A stretch of 64,000 bases of DNA from Cephalopachus bancanus (taxonomy: Eukaryota > Chordata > Mammalia > Primates > Tarsiidae), in contig JAPVLO010000153.1 in NCBI GenBank assembly GCA_027257055.1, positions 3,410,001-3,474,000 on the forward strand, given 5' to 3'. The translations under genes were made by a program, and so were the position numbers. The stretch's first letter is position 1. Every line of letters starts with the position of its first letter. Shown piece by piece: positions 12,933-24,381 of this stretch. Below the pieces are notes generated by a model that was not told where the DNA came from, did no database searches, and was given only the letters and a program-made list of their open reading frames with translations.

Positions 12933-13084
12933 TTGCCACTAAGGAGATTGTCCCCTTCGTTAGGCTCCCCATAGTTAGAGAATGGGATTAAAGGCATTTG
13001 TTGTTTTCCCAGGTCAACCTGTGCTTGGGATTTTGGTTGAGAGATGACCTTCCTGCACAAGGAGGAAGGGGCAGTCCTGCATCT

Positions 13085-13180
13085 GTGTCCCTCTTGTTTT
13101 TACCTTGGGCAAGGTTTAGGTGGCAGTTTTCTCTGGAGACAATTATGCCTTATATGCCCTGGCTGGCCACAGTGATGTCT
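13085..13180 (-). pseudogene. ERV-B gag nucleocapsid (zinc-knuckle) remnant
   Basis: Minus-strand translation gives RRHHCGQPGHIRHNC: a CCHC knuckle with the second Cys, the Gly-His pair and the last Cys kept, but the first Cys position replaced. A second, degenerate knuckle-like stretch (CPR, stop, KQEGHRC) follows. Nucleocapsid knuckles bind packaging signals in genomic RNA; this one is broken by substitution and a stop. Gag matrix lies about 290 bp upstream, too close for an intact capsid domain in between. Confidence 0.65.
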
Positions 13181-13465
13181 CCTTTGGCTTGAAGGGCATT
13201 CAGGTGCAGGTTTACAGTTTAGACCGTACCTGGGACCTGTGTATGGGCCCAGAGCTGACAATAGTTGCTGCCATATATTTGGCTTGCTGCTTGTCTCTTT
13301 TGTGTTTCATTTATTTTTCAGTCTTTAAGACTGCCTCCTGTTTGTTGAAGACATTGAAGGTCACATCTACTAGCATGGGAAAAGGGGTTTGTGGCCCTTC
13401 ATCTGGTTTTTGGAGTTTTTGTCTAATGTAGAGAGGCCTGGCTAATTGAGAAGCTGGTAAGAAGG

Positions 13466-13672
13466 TTATTCTGTATTGCATAAGAAAGTTAGATGTTTCT
13501 TTCTGAGAGTTTGAGGGTCAAATTCATTCCAATGTTTTAAAATACTGTCCAGGAATGTGAGTCCGAGGGAATGGAGGGTTTTTGTCCCATGGTGGGATAA
13601 GGAAAAATCATCTGTGAAGGACTTGAGCTGCCAATTCCTCTCGGGGCATCCACTGAAGGGAAAGGGGTTCAC
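13466..13672 (-). pseudogene. ERV-B gag matrix-domain remnant
   Basis: A 68-codon frame whose C-terminal half (LDSILKHWNEFDPQTLRKK, then hydrophobic residues and CNT) resembles the matrix region of gammaretrovirus-like endogenous gag proteins as I know the family. It is followed by a stop and then, within 300 bp, by nucleocapsid sequence, so most of the capsid-coding region is missing. The matching part sits at about 13466-13570. Confidence 0.55.
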
Positions 13673-14393
13673 TTAGAGATATATCTTCCACAGGGGAATC
13701 CCACCTATTGAAAAAGATCTCTGACGTCTGAGAAGTGACACGAGTTTGCTTTCTATAGGGTGTCCCACTTGATAGAGAAGAACTCTGGCCAAGGGCCAAG
13801 ATACTTAGGGCAGAATCCTAAGGCCAAGGACACTGGGTGATCAGACTAGGTCTGGAAAAGAGGATGGAGGGAAGACTCACCAGTCAGGTGCTGGCTGAGC
13901 TTACTAGGTTTGATGGGGTCCAGAGCAGGAAGACTAGCTGACCTCACAGGATATTTGGAGAGAGAGAGAAGTGGGTCTCCCTAAACATGTGTGAGTTTGC
14001 TCTGAATGAGCTTCCAGCTGTCAGCTGTGCCACACATTGGAATTTGGGAGCTCTTGACCAGAAGAGAGAAGAGAGAGCCTTGCCCCCATTCCTGGCAAGT
14101 CAGTTGAACTTGTTTACCCTCTGACCTTCAGGCTACCCAAGAGCCCTGGCCAAATAAGTGTCTGTTGCCAGAGAGTTACCAGCGATTGTCTGCTGGAAGA
14201 CTGAAAAGGAAGTCAAACTCTTTCTCATCCAATTGGGTGATGGCAGTCTGACACTCCTTCCTCTGGGACCTTCTGGTCCACCAGGGGGGTAGGCCCAGAC
14301 AGGAAACATCACTTGTCCCTGCTTCAGACACAGTCCACTAAGAGTCTTGAGTTGGAAGAGTAGAGAGTGGAGAAGAGGTCCCATTAGGAGAGA

Positions 14394-14411
14394 TCCCTGT
14401 ATGGGCCACCA
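14394..14411 (-). other. ERV-B primer binding site, tRNA-Ile type
   Basis: On the minus strand the site begins TGGTGGCCCATACAGGGA, three bases after the LTR end (CA at 14415-14416 inverted). The 3' end of nuclear tRNA-Ile would demand TGGTGGCCCGTACGGGGA. The two differences are both G to A, as CpG decay would give. This suggests affinity with the HERV-I-like group (name based on the primer only). Confidence 0.75.
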
Positions 14412-14715
14412 AAATGCCATGTGTGGCAGGCTGGGTATGGGGGAAGTCACAGAGGGTGAAAATAATCACCAAGAAATTTGTGAATTAAGAAAATTAGATT
14501 TATTAAAAGGAAGATACTTTGAGAAGGGCACAATAGGCAGGACAGCAGCGACAGTGTTTGCTGCCTGCAAAGAGGCAGGAGCTAGATAAAAGCTTTTATA
14601 CTACTATATCAGGATTCAGTGTGGGCTGGGAATTGCCTGCAGGGCATGGAGAAGTTTTGTAAATGGACTACATGCATTGCCAGTGGTTGCAAAGCAGCTC
14701 GATTGTAAGGTTTTA

Positions 14716-15090
14716 TCTTTTTATTTATTTATTTACTTTTTCGCCTTTAAATTTTTTATTTTAAAATTGTGGGGTACAATTCGGGGTTAGGTATACAAAT
14801 ATTCATTGTGCAGGTAACCTTGTTGATGAGGTATGCCCCCTTCACCAGTCAGATTCCCACTACTGCCACCCCCAGCCCCCACCCCCCACAGTTTCTCACT
14901 ACTGTCAATCCTTTTCTTGTAGTATTACGATAGTTGTTTAAGGTCCACTTATGAGTGAGAACATGTGATACTCAGTTTTTTGTTTCTTTGAAAGTTCACT
15001 CAGTATTATAGGCTTTAAATCCATCCAGGTTGCTGAGAAGTTCATGATTTTGTTCTTCTTTATGACTGCATAATGGAAAGCAGAATTAGC
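14716..15090 (-). mobile_element. L1 3' end, 5'-truncated, minus strand
   Basis: Starts with an A+T-rich inverted tail, then aaaattgtggggtacaattc and ggggttaggtatacaaatattc, the same inverted L1 3' end seen at 22.3 and 53.9 kb. It continues into the end of ORF2 (atgagtgagaacatgtgata). The C-run at 14866-14888 puts a G-rich tract on the L1 sense strand. It lies inside the ERV-B LTR. Confidence 0.85.
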
Positions 15091-15104
15091 AGAGCTTGAG
15101 GTTT

Positions 15105-15389
15105 TTCTTTTTTTTTTTTGAGTTGGAGTCTCACTCTGTCACCCAGACTGGAGTGCAGTAACCGCTCCCGGCCACCGCAGCCTCGACCTGCGGGGCTCTG
15201 GCGATCCTTCCACCTCAGCCTTCCAAGTAGCTGGAACTACAGACATGAGCTACCACGCCCGGCTGATTTTTTGATTTATTGTAGAGATGAGGTCTCGCTG
15301 CCCAGGCGGGTCTCAAACCCGCAGGCTCAGGCAATCCACTCACCTCAGCCTCCCAAAGGCGCGGGATTATAGGCTGAACCACCTCACCC
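15105..15389 (-). mobile_element. Alu SINE, minus strand
   Basis: Poly-T, gagttggagtctcactctg, full inverted dimer, diverged end (gaaccacctcaccca). The flanks share aggtttt (near 15099 and 15390), a plausible short TSD. It follows the L1 fragment inside the ERV-B LTR. Confidence 0.93.
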
Positions 15390-15600
15390 AGGTTTTGTCT
15401 TTTAAACAGCAGTAGTTTACTACTTTTTTATTTGTCAGGAACCAGAAACCTGCTGTTAATTACTTTCGTTGTTGGCTACTAACAAACAGCAAATGGTTTT
15501 CAGCTGGCTATTCAGCTTTTACAATTATTGTAATATCATTCTGACATTTCCTTCATTACCCAATTGATGTTGGCCTAATCAAGCCTCATATTCCTCCACA

Positions 15601-15885
15601 GTGGATACACGTTACTGTACATTTCTCAAAACACATGGGATCTGCAATGCCAAGAGGGAACTCTCATGTAACTATGTACCTTGAGTGATAATGAAGTGGC
15701 AATGTACATTCATAGATTATAACAAATGTTCCACTCTAGTACAGGATATTTATAGTCAAGGTGGCTATGGATGGGAATGGAGGTAAGGAACAGAGGGTAT
15801 ATGGGAATTCTCTGTACGTTTTGCTCAATTTTCTTGTGAACCTAAAACTGTTGTAAAAATGAAGTCTACTTAAAAAATATATATG
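15601..15885 (+). repeat. Old L1 (L1M-type) 3' end
   Basis: The stretch ggtatatgggaattctctgtac followed by gctcaattttcttgtgaacc and taaaactgttgtaaaaatga follows the 3' UTR of old mammalian L1 (L1M) elements. It directly abuts the right end of ERV-B, so ERV-B may have landed in or beside it. Confidence 0.6.
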
Positions 15886-16955
15886 TACATACAGAATTTA
15901 TTTATAATTAATTGACAAACATATAAAGAATTAATTTCCATAGTTTAGGTTAGTAACTACAAAGAAACCTTAACATGGAAATATACTTATTTAGGGTGTG
16001 ACCATAGCAATAAATTCATCATCCTTTTTAATGAAAAGCATGCTTTATATAACCATTTAATTGACAACATACTCTCTAGAATCAAGCCTGATAAATTCAA
16101 CAAGGTGAATTTATCCAGTAATGTGTTCCCCTGGTGAAGTCAAATGTTTATTTATCAAAGGTTAACAACTATATTACAATGCCAAAAGTTTTGTTTCCAT
16201 TATAATGGTTAAGTGTTATTAATTCCATAACTTGCAAACAACAGGCAAAAAAAAAGGAAAAAGTGATGTGTAAGTGTTGCCATTACTGCAAGAAAGATAA
16301 CATTCAAAGATAATTCTTAAATGTTAATGCTAATGTTAACTTGTTAGAATTAGCATTAAGATTTTGATGCAAATATCTTTATCTTTACTGGTTTGTTTTC
16401 TGATCCTGATTGTCATTTGTCTTAGCAGGTTGCTTATTATCTAACAGAGTTAAGTGGGTATTATTTCTTCCCTCCCTCCTTTCTTCCTTCCTTCCTTCCT
16501 CCTTTCTTTCTTTCTTATTGCTAATTCTTATATTTCACATATAAATTCAAACAGCTTATTCTTATAAAATAATTTTCTGATATAAATACTCTGGCAGAGT
16601 ATAAATTGTTACATAGGAACTTGTATTCATTTTCCTACAACAACCAAGTTATAGTCTCCCATTTTTAAATTGTTTTTATACAAATTTAAAGAAATATTGC
16701 TGGACAAAATATCCAGAATTAGATTCAATAAATCAAGTTATTATAATATGTTAGTTATTTCAGAAGAATTCAGTGTATGGAGAAAACATGAGAAACTTAA
16801 TATGTGTTAAAAGTATCATCTCAAACTTGAGAATTCTTAATTTTTAAATATATATTTCTACTTGTTAATAATTGGAACAATAGTTTGGAAAAAATTAAGT
16901 CAGATTTTTACCTTATGCTGTTAAAAAAAAGATGAAATAAATGTTCGCCTGTGAG
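15886..16955. other. Non-coding; (CTTC)n simple repeat at 16471-16516
   Basis: A+T-rich sequence with one impure CCTT/CTTT microsatellite. No gene or other recognised repeat. Confidence 0.55.
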
Positions 16956-17415
16956 GTATGCTGACTAATGGCTCCTAAGATCCACAGGTCCTGTAATCTG
17001 TGAATGTTACCTTACATTGCAAAAGAGACTTCACAAATGTGATTTAAGCTTGAGATGAGAAGACTGTTCTGGAATATCTGGGGACACCCTATATGTAATC
17101 ACAAGGGTCCATATAAGAGGGAGGTAAAGAGAGAGTTGACTACAGAAGAGATAGACATGTGACAATGGAAGAAAAGGATTACAGTGTTGTGAGAAAGGGA
17201 TCACAAGCCAAGGAAGCAAGCAGTCTCCAGGAGCTGGAAGAAGCGTGGAAATGGCTCCTCCCTTAGGGCCTCTAGAAGGAACCAGCCCTGCCAACACCTT
17301 TAGCCCAGTAAAACTGATTTTGTACTTCTGGTCTCCAGAATTGTAAGATAATAAATCGTGTTGTTTTAAATCACCCATTTAGTGGTAATTTGCTTCAGCA
17401 GCTATAAGCAACTAA
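16956..17415 (+). mobile_element. MaLR/MLT1-like solo LTR
   Basis: The order of words (aatcacaagggtccatataag, gacatgtgacaatggaag, ccagccctgccaacacctt, then gtctccagaattgtaagata and ataaatcgtgttgttttaaa) is that of mammalian ERVL-MaLR LTRs, including the AATAAA signal near 17350. No internal sequence is attached. Confidence 0.6.
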
Positions 17416-17833
17416 AACTATATGTAAAAAGCAAAAGCAAAAATATATATATGTCAAATACATATAATGTGCATACTGAAGTATTTGAGAGAAATAATTG
17501 ATGTCTGCAGTTTACTTCAAAATGCATTAAAATAGACTGATGTGATGGACTGAGGAATGGAAACATGGACAGATATATAAAAAGTAAATATAGTATAATG
17601 TTACTGTAGAATCTAGGAGTTGGGAATATAGGTTTACACTGCAAAAGATATTAAAGATTTGAAAGTTAGAAATAGTCCCTAATAAAATACTATGGAAGAA
17701 TCAAAGATGAAAATAGAGATCATAATGAGATAGTAATCATTTGTTTTTCTCATGACACCAAGGGAAAGAGCAGAAATTGAAAAGATTATTGTATTTGCAC
17801 GAGTCAAAATAAAAAGCTATGAAATAAAAAATG
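17416..17833. other. Non-coding sequence, no gene
   Basis: A+T-rich; no recognised feature. Confidence 0.5.
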
Positions 17834-18116
17834 AAGCCGGGTGCAGTGGCTCATGTCTGTAATCTTAGCACATTGGGAGGCTGAGGCGAGAGGACTACCT
17901 GAGTCCAGGGATTTGAAAGCAGCCTGGGCAACCTCGTCTCTACAATCAATCAAAAAATCAGTCAGGCATGGTGGCATGTGGCTATCGTTCCAGCTACTTG
18001 GAAGGCTGAGGCAGAAGGATCACCTAGCTCAACAGACCAAGGCTGCAGTGGCCGTGAGGATGCCACTGAACTCCAGCCTGGGTGACAGAATGAGACACAA
18101 GTCAAAAAAAAAAAAA
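17834..18116 (+). mobile_element. Alu SINE, older copy
   Basis: Dimer starting gccgggtgcagtggctcatg and ending in an A-tail (about 18103-18116). More diverged than its neighbour, which begins about 25 bp later. Confidence 0.92.
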
Positions 18117-18140
18117 ACTCAATTAAAAAATAAATAAATA

Positions 18141-18447
18141 AGCCGGGCTCGGTGGCTCAGCCTGTAATCCCGTGCCTTTGGGAGGCTGAGGTGAGTGGAT
18201 TGCCTGAGCCCGAGGGTTCGAGACCTGCCTGGGCGGCAAGACCTCATCTGTACAATACATAAAAAAAAAATCAACTGGGCGTGGTAGCGCATGCCTGTAA
18301 TTCCGGCTACTTGGAAGGCTGAGGCGGAAGGATCGCCAGAGCCCAGCAGGTCGAGGCTGCGGTGGCCGGGAGCGGCCACTGCACTCCAGTCTGGGCGACA
18401 GAGTGAGACTCCAACTCAAAAAATAAATAAATAAATAAATAAATAAT
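18141..18447 (+). mobile_element. Alu SINE, younger, (AAAT)n tail
   Basis: Full dimer gccgggctcggtggctcag ... ctccaactc, ending in a (AAAT)n tail at 18419-18447. It follows the A-rich taaataaata stretch behind the preceding Alu, a common way head-to-tail Alu pairs arise. Confidence 0.95.
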
Positions 18448-19671
18448 GAGCAAAGTTGAAAGAAAAATAATGGATTGAGAAATATTTGCAACATACGTGT
18501 AAAAAATATCTATTCATAATATGATAAAGGAAATATGGTCACTAGAGGTGTTTAATGATCTCCTGATAAGGCTGAATACATAAAACTATTATGGTTAGGA
18601 TTCAAGTGAGTACCCTGTAGCTGTGGTTAAGCTTTATAGGCAACTCTTTTCCTATCTCAACTATATCATTATTTTCATTATTATTTGGTAAAAATCATAT
18701 ACATGCAAAGGGCATGGAAGAAGAAATTCAATTAGAAGGTGTGAGAAAGTTGTCCTTTATTGTTATGATGATGCTAGTTAGTAATACAGATGATATTCTG
18801 AACATTTCACTGACAGAGCATATACATTTAGTACTAACTTAGAGTCAAAGGTACATATAAAGTGACCCAGTCCCAGCCTTGTCTTGACCTTTCTTCCAAG
18901 GCACAAAACTATTTCTTAAGAAACTAGCACACATATAATTAACTTCAACATTACACACCAGATTAAAATATAAAATGCATCTGTTATATACAATGATGCA
19001 AGCCATTTAACAACTATAAAGAAGATTACTCATCTAAAAAAGAATGAACGCATTTATTATGGTGTGTCCAATTAATGGAAGAATATATAGTTGGTGCAAA
19101 TTGTTTTCAGAGAATTTTTAGCAATCAGAAAAAATTTTTGTAAAGGATATTAGATGCGGTATATAAAGTTGTTTACAGGGTATGGTCCTAATATTTTAAC
19201 AAAATCTTTTAAGTAAAAATGAATAGAAAAAAATAAGAACCAGAAGAAAAAACATCAAATTGTGAGCAGTTCATTTTCTAGAATGTGGAAAATTTTATTT
19301 GTTTTCATCTTTCAGTGTTTCTATGTATCTTTTGCAGTAGACATGAATAGTATATAATAAAACAAAATTATACATCTCAAAATAGGTATATTATATATGC
19401 ATTCATATAGATATAGCTTTAAGTGAATGCAAGGAATTCAGTCGACAACGTAATCAGATAAAATTTTGTCAACAGTGGCTCTAGCCTTAGCAAAATGAAG
19501 GAAGGTGGTCACTTGAATACCACCAGGCCCGCTTCCCAACTCTACAACTTCAGTTACACACTAGAATCACTAAAGACATTTTTAAACATACAGATACCTA
19601 GATCTTACTCATAAACTTTGAGGTTTTCTTGAGTGGGGATGAGGCCTTTGTGTTTTTAAAATTTTCCCCCT
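18448..19671. other. Non-coding sequence, no gene
   Basis: A+T-rich, no recognisable repeat, short frames only. Confidence 0.5.
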
Positions 19672-20938
19672 CCAGAAGCAAAATCTCAATTTTTCAACCA
19701 ACTCATCTTTGACAAAGCCTCTACCTCCAATGACTGGAGACAGGAGAACCTATTCAGTAAATGGTGCTGGGAAAACTGACTGACCACATGTAGAAGATTA
19801 AAACAAGATCCCTACCTATCACCATACACAAAAAACTACTCTAAATGGATCAAAGAACAAATTGTAAAACCTGAAACTATAAGAAACTTAGAAAATGCAG
19901 GACACACCCTCATGGAAAGTGGAACTGGCAACCAATTTCTGATCAAAACCCCAAGTGCCCATGCCATAAAAGATAAGGTAGACAAGTGGGACTGCATCAC
20001 CCAGACTGAGAAAAAACATTTGCCAACTGTATGTCTGACAAAGGCCTAACATCTAGGATCTACAAGGAACTCAAACGTGCTGAAAAGAAAAAAAACAAAC
20101 AGCCCCATTACAAAGTGGGCAAGAGATATGAATAGACAGTTCTCAAAAGAAGACATATGAGCAGCCAACAGATACATGAAAAAATGCTCAACATCACTAG
20201 TTATCAAAGAAATGCAAATTAAAACCACACTGAGATACCACCTAGCTCCAGCTAGGATGGCCATCATCAATAATTCAAAAAACAACAGATGGTAGAGAGG
20301 ATGCAGTGGAAAGAGAACATTTCCTCACTGTTGGTGGGAGTGTAAACTAGTACAGGCTCTGTGGAAAACAGTGTGGCAATTCATAAAAGGTCTAAAAATT
20401 GACCTTTCATACGACCCCACAATCCCTCTACTAAAATATACCTGGAAGAACTCAAATCGCTCTATACAAAAGATACCTGCACACACATGTATGTTTATCG
20501 CAGCATTGTTTACAGTAGCAAGAACATGGAACCAACCATGCTGCCCATCAAAAGAGGACTGGATTTAAAAAATGTGGTATATATACACGATGGAATATAA
20601 TGCAGCCATAAAGAAGAACAAAATCATGAACTTCACAGCAACCTGGATGGACTTAGAATCTATAATACTGAGTGATCTTTCACAGAAACAAAGAACTGAA
20701 TATCACATGTTCTCACTCATAAATGGACCTTGAACAATTATCATAATACTTTAAGAAAAGGATTGGCAGTAGCAGGAAACTGCCAGGAGTAAGACAGGGA
20801 AGTGGGATTGGCAGTAGTGGGAATCTGCCTGGGGAAGGGGGGCACACCTCATCAACAAAGATACCTGCATAATGAACATTTGTATACCTAACCCTGAATT
20901 GTACCTCACGTCTTTAAAATAAAAAAAATTAAAAGTTA
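19672..20938 (+). mobile_element. L1 3' portion, 5'-truncated, plus strand
   Basis: Covers the C-terminal third of ORF2 and the 3' UTR. Landmarks: ctcatctttgacaaagcct at the start, the plus-strand frame at 20371-20568 (LKIDLSYDPTIPLL ... MFIAALFTVARTWNQP), atggaatataatgcagccat, and atgaacatttgtatacctaa before the A-rich tail. Same family as the large minus-strand L1 at 22.3-37.3 kb. ORF2 is broken by stops; no activity expected. Confidence 0.9.
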
Positions 20939-21475
20939 AAAAAACAGAAAGCAGTTCTCTGCAAATACAAACATCATAACCAGACTTCTCAGCATGGCCG
21001 ATGTGAATTGAAAGTTTTGCAAATGGAAAAAAAAAGTGCATTTTCTTAATAAAAAAAAATTTTCCCCCAAGTGACTTTAAATGAGCAAAAAAATTTAAGA
21101 ATTACACAGTTAAGCAACAGTTCTCAAACTTTAATATATATAAAAACAACTTGGTGCTTGTTTAGAAAAAAAATTATTAGACCCTCAACTCCAGACCTCC
21201 AGACAGAATTCTTTTAGTCTGAGGTAAAGCCCAATCAGAAATGTGAATTTTTAACGAGGACTCAGCTTTTCTGATACAGTTCTTCATAAGAAACACTTTA
21301 CATAAACTTGAGCAATTATGTCTTAACATTTATAGAGATATTGCAAGAAAGTACCTTATGAGGGTTATTTTCACCTTTACTTTAAACTCACACAGCCATG
21401 AATACATACATATGTATGTACATTTAAAAAAAATATTTTACTATTTCCTAATTAATCTAATCAGGGTTTGTTTGT
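20939..21475. other. Non-coding sequence, no gene
   Basis: No recognised feature between the L1 tail and the old Alu. Confidence 0.5.
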
Positions 21476-21765
21476 GTTTTAGTCAGGAACTCACTGTGTT
21501 GCCCAGGCTGGGGTGCAGTGTCACAATCATGGCTCACTGCAGCCTTGACCTCATGGACTCAGGCAATCCTTTTGCCTTAGTCTCCTGAGTATCTGGGACT
21601 ACAGGTAGGTGTGCCTCCACATCCAGCCAATTCTTAAACTTTTTGTAAACACAGTCTTGCTGTGCTGCCTAGGCTAGTCTTGAACTCCTGGACTCAAGCA
21701 ATCTTCTGCTTCTATCTCCTAAAGTGCTGGGATTACAGGTGTTAGCCACTGTGCCAGACCAATTC
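21476..21765 (-). mobile_element. Old Alu (AluJ-like), minus strand
   Basis: Inverted dimer with cactgtgttgcccaggctgg, ctcactgcagccttgacctc and aaagtgctgggattacaggt. It lacks the variants of the younger Alus here and looks like the ancient AluJ type shared by primates. Confidence 0.9.
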
Positions 21766-21929
21766 TCAGTTTTTATTTGTACTTCACCTCATAAATGCAA
21801 AAGTGACACCTCAGGGTGAAAATAGTAACTGCAAGATTATTTAGGTTTTTACATTAGGTTATTTATTTGTATTTATTGTTTATAAAAACTCCTTGACCAA
21901 ATACTAAAGAAGTAAGACTGATTCATGAT

Positions 21930-22085
21930 TAAAAGTAAAAGTTCTGAATTTCCACTGATCTTTGATTCCTTTCTTTGCCACTTACAAGTTGTGTGATTCT
22001 CAGAGGTTCCACTCTCTTATATGAAAAACAAGGCTATCAGTAGCACTTACTCCTCAAGATAAGTAACAGAATGCATGAAAGGATT
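21930..22085 (+). repeat. MIR SINE fragment
   Basis: Words tttgccacttacaagttgtgtg and aatgcatgaaagg follow the MIR core in plus orientation. Diverged; modest confidence. Confidence 0.45.
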
Positions 22086-22639
22086 TACCACATCATCTAG
22101 TGTATGCTACAAGCTCAGTAAAAGGTTGTTTTTTAATATCAAAATCCACTCACCAAATATGGTTCCCATAGAGTTTGAAAAATATGACTCCAGTGGCAAA
22201 TACTATTCTGGATTATTGAAAGAATGCTGCAAATATAAAAAATCTGAAAGTTTTATCCACAGTCTCACTTATGCAAATGACATAGCTTGTTATGATTTTT
22301 TTTTTTTTTTCTTTATTTTTTAAAGATGTGGGGTATAATTCAGGGTTAGGTATACAAATGTTCATTATGCAGGTGCCCTTGCTGATGAAGTGTACCCCTC
22401 CCTCCCCTCAACTGCCAATCCCACTCCTCCTCCCCTGGCAGTTTCCCACTACTGCCAATCCCTTTCTTATAGTATTATGATAACTGTTCAAGGTCCGCTT
22501 ATGAGTGAGAGTGAGAACATATAGTACTCTATTCTTTGTTTCTGTGATAGATCACTGAGTACAATAGATTCTAAATTCATCCAATTTACTGCGAAATCCA
22601 TATGTTTGTCCTTATTTATAGCTGCATAATATCCCATTG

Positions 22640-23663
22640 TGTATAATGTACCACACTTTTTTAATCCAGTCCAGCTTCGATGTGCAGAGTGGTTGGTTCC
22701 ATGTTTTTGCTATTGTGAATACAGCTCAATAAACATGCATGTGTAGGTATCTTTTTTGTAGAATGATTTGAGTGCCTTGGGTATATTCCCAATAGGGGGA
22801 TTGCTGGGTCATATGGAAGGTCAATTTCTAGTTCTCTTAGAAATTGGCACACCATCTTCCAGAAAGGTTGCACTAGTTTGCATTCCCACCAGCAGTGTAG
22901 AAACATTCCTTTTTCTCTGCAACCTTGCCAGCATCTGTTGTTGCTTGTTTTATTACTGACGGCCATTCTTACAGGGTTAGGTGGTACTGATTTGCATTTC
23001 TGTGATAACGAGTGAGGTTAAGGACTTTTTCACGTGTCTGTTGGCTGCCTATATATCTTCTTTTGAGAAATGTCTATTCATATCTTTTGCCCACTTTTTA
23101 ATGGAGCTTTTTTTTCTTTTTGGCATGTTTGAGTTCCTTTAGACCCTAGATGGTAGGCCTTTGTCAGATATACAGTTGGCAATTTTTTTTTTCCACTCTG
23201 TGGGCTGTCTTCCTGCTCTCTTGATGGTTTCTTTTGCTTTGTAGAAGGTCCTCAGTTTGATGAGGTCCCAGCTATCTATCTTATTTCATATGGTATGAGT
23301 ACTTAGGGTTTTGGTTAGGAATTGGTTGCCAGTTCTAATTTCCATAAGGGGGTGTCCTGCTTTTTCTAAGATTCTTATAGTTTGAGGTTTTATGTTTAGG
23401 TCCTTGATCCATTTAGAGTTAATTTTTGTTTATGGTGATAGGTAGGGGTACCGTTTCAATCTTCTGCATGTGATCAGCCAATTTTCCCAGCATCATTTAG
23501 TGAATAGGTTCACCTCTCCCCAGTGGTTGTTGTTGGAAGCTTTGTCAAAGATGAATTGGTTGAGAAATTGAGGCCTTGCTTCCAGAATCTCTATCCTGTT
23601 CCATTGGTCTATATGCATATTCTTGTACCAATACCAGGCTGTTTTGAGTACTGTAGCCTTATA
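22640..23663 (-). pseudogene. L1 ORF2 C-terminal part
   Basis: Minus-strand frame 22661-22966 contains the L1 ORF2 C-terminal cysteine motif (NRCWQGCREKGMFLHCWWEC, 22880-22939, CX3CX7HX4C, intact). It is followed by the conserved LPYDPAIPLLGIYP stretch. The rest of the segment up to the ERV-A insertion is ORF2 in broken frames. The remainder of the gene continues at 31488. Confidence 0.88.
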
Positions 23664-23667
23664 GTAA

Positions 23668-24255
23668 TGTAGTGGGAAGATAGAGAGGTCGTGACACCAA
23701 GACTATTATAGGAAGTGGCAACTTTATTACTCCAGCAGGCTCAATGGGCTAACGTTTCTAGGTTGAGCCCTCCAGAACGGGAGAAGAGGGGTCTTAGACC
23801 TTTGTTTAGGTAAGGGAGGGGATCGTGTTGAGCGATTACACATTTTCTTTGGAATTTACAAGGTTGTGTTCAGAAAAATCAGATCTTTCAAAGAACAAAT
23901 GGTCTCCAGGAAATGCAGGGCAAGCAGAGGCTGTAACTGATAAGGAGAGCAGTTGTGAATTAGGTACTCTTTCTTTTGCATTTCCACGAGAGCCGTCAGT
24001 CTCTAGCCATTTTGCCTTTTTCAAACAAAACTGGACTGGTAGGTCTTTAAAGCTTGCTGCTTGACTTTCAAAAGGAAATGCCTTTAACTGCTACGAGCCC
24101 CCTTTCTGCCACAGGGTTAGTGGGAGATAATCTGTCATCCCAGGTGATTGCCATGGGGCCAACTACTGACTCCGAAGCAGTTATTCATGTGTTTCTGCAT
24201 CCATTCACTCAATCATACAAGAAATATATTTGAGCATTTGCTGCATTCTGCCACA
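23668..24255 (-). repeat. ERV-A 3' LTR (588 bp)
   Basis: TG...CA ends. The minus-strand AATAAA signal is the plus tttatt at 23723-23728. It aligns with the 5' LTR without gaps. By eye I count about 31 differences in 588 positions, near 5 percent. Confidence 0.95.
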
Positions 24256-24266
24256 TTCCCCCCTTT
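24256..24266 (-). other. ERV-A polypurine tract
   Basis: Reads AAAGGGGGGAA on the minus strand, directly next to the 3' LTR. It is the usual primer site for plus-strand DNA synthesis in retroviruses. Confidence 0.85.
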
Positions 24267-24381
24267 GGTGCTCAACCCTTTTATGGGTCTAGAGCATCAC
24301 CATCTTTAATCTGGTGCATTACCATTATATGGAATGCAGTTTTTCGTTCAACAACTCTTTCCACAAACTTAGAAATGGCGT

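Larger units (their letters stand above)
8380..15600 (-). mobile_element. ERV-B: degenerate class I endogenous retrovirus, minus strand
   Basis: Order on the minus strand: LTR (14415-15600, enlarged by later L1 and Alu insertions), spacer, tRNA-Ile-like primer binding site (14394-14411), gag matrix remnant (13466-13672), gag nucleocapsid remnant (about 13085-13180), protease remnant (12588-12932), then unresolved pol/env-region sequence and a 3' LTR remnant ending at 8629. Gag is shortened internally and all frames are broken, so nothing can be expressed as a virus. Both outer ends finish in cctccaca (8629 and 15600). The left LTR matches the right only over its last 50 bases or so, and I found no TSD, so the left boundary is approximate. 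Confidence 0.7.
14415..15600 (-). repeat. ERV-B 5' LTR, split by L1 and Alu insertions
   Basis: Begins TG at 14415 and ends CA at 15600. A polyadenylation signal reads AATAAA on the minus strand (plus tttatt at 14499-14504). Removing the L1 fragment (about 14716-15090) and the Alu (15105-15389) leaves roughly 500 bp, a normal class I LTR length. Confidence 0.65.

Noticed and set aside
12598..12942. 114-codon plus-strand frame opposite the protease remnant
   Set aside because: It mirrors the minus-strand protease-like frame, which carries the recognisable motif. The plus-strand translation shows no domain.
14866..14888. G-quadruplex candidate on the minus strand in the L1 3' end
   Set aside because: G-rich tracts are an ordinary feature of L1 3' UTRs, and this one has uneven runs. 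Not worth a separate finding.
18141..18447. tRNA-like B-box (gggttcgagacc) in Alus read as a tRNA gene
   Set aside because: It is the internal Pol III promoter of the Alu left arm. No cloverleaf can be drawn around it.
21358..21588. Plus-strand frame with apparent conserved peptide CFSQELTVLPRLGC
   Set aside because: It is the common antisense translation of an Alu and appears wherever Alus are inverted.
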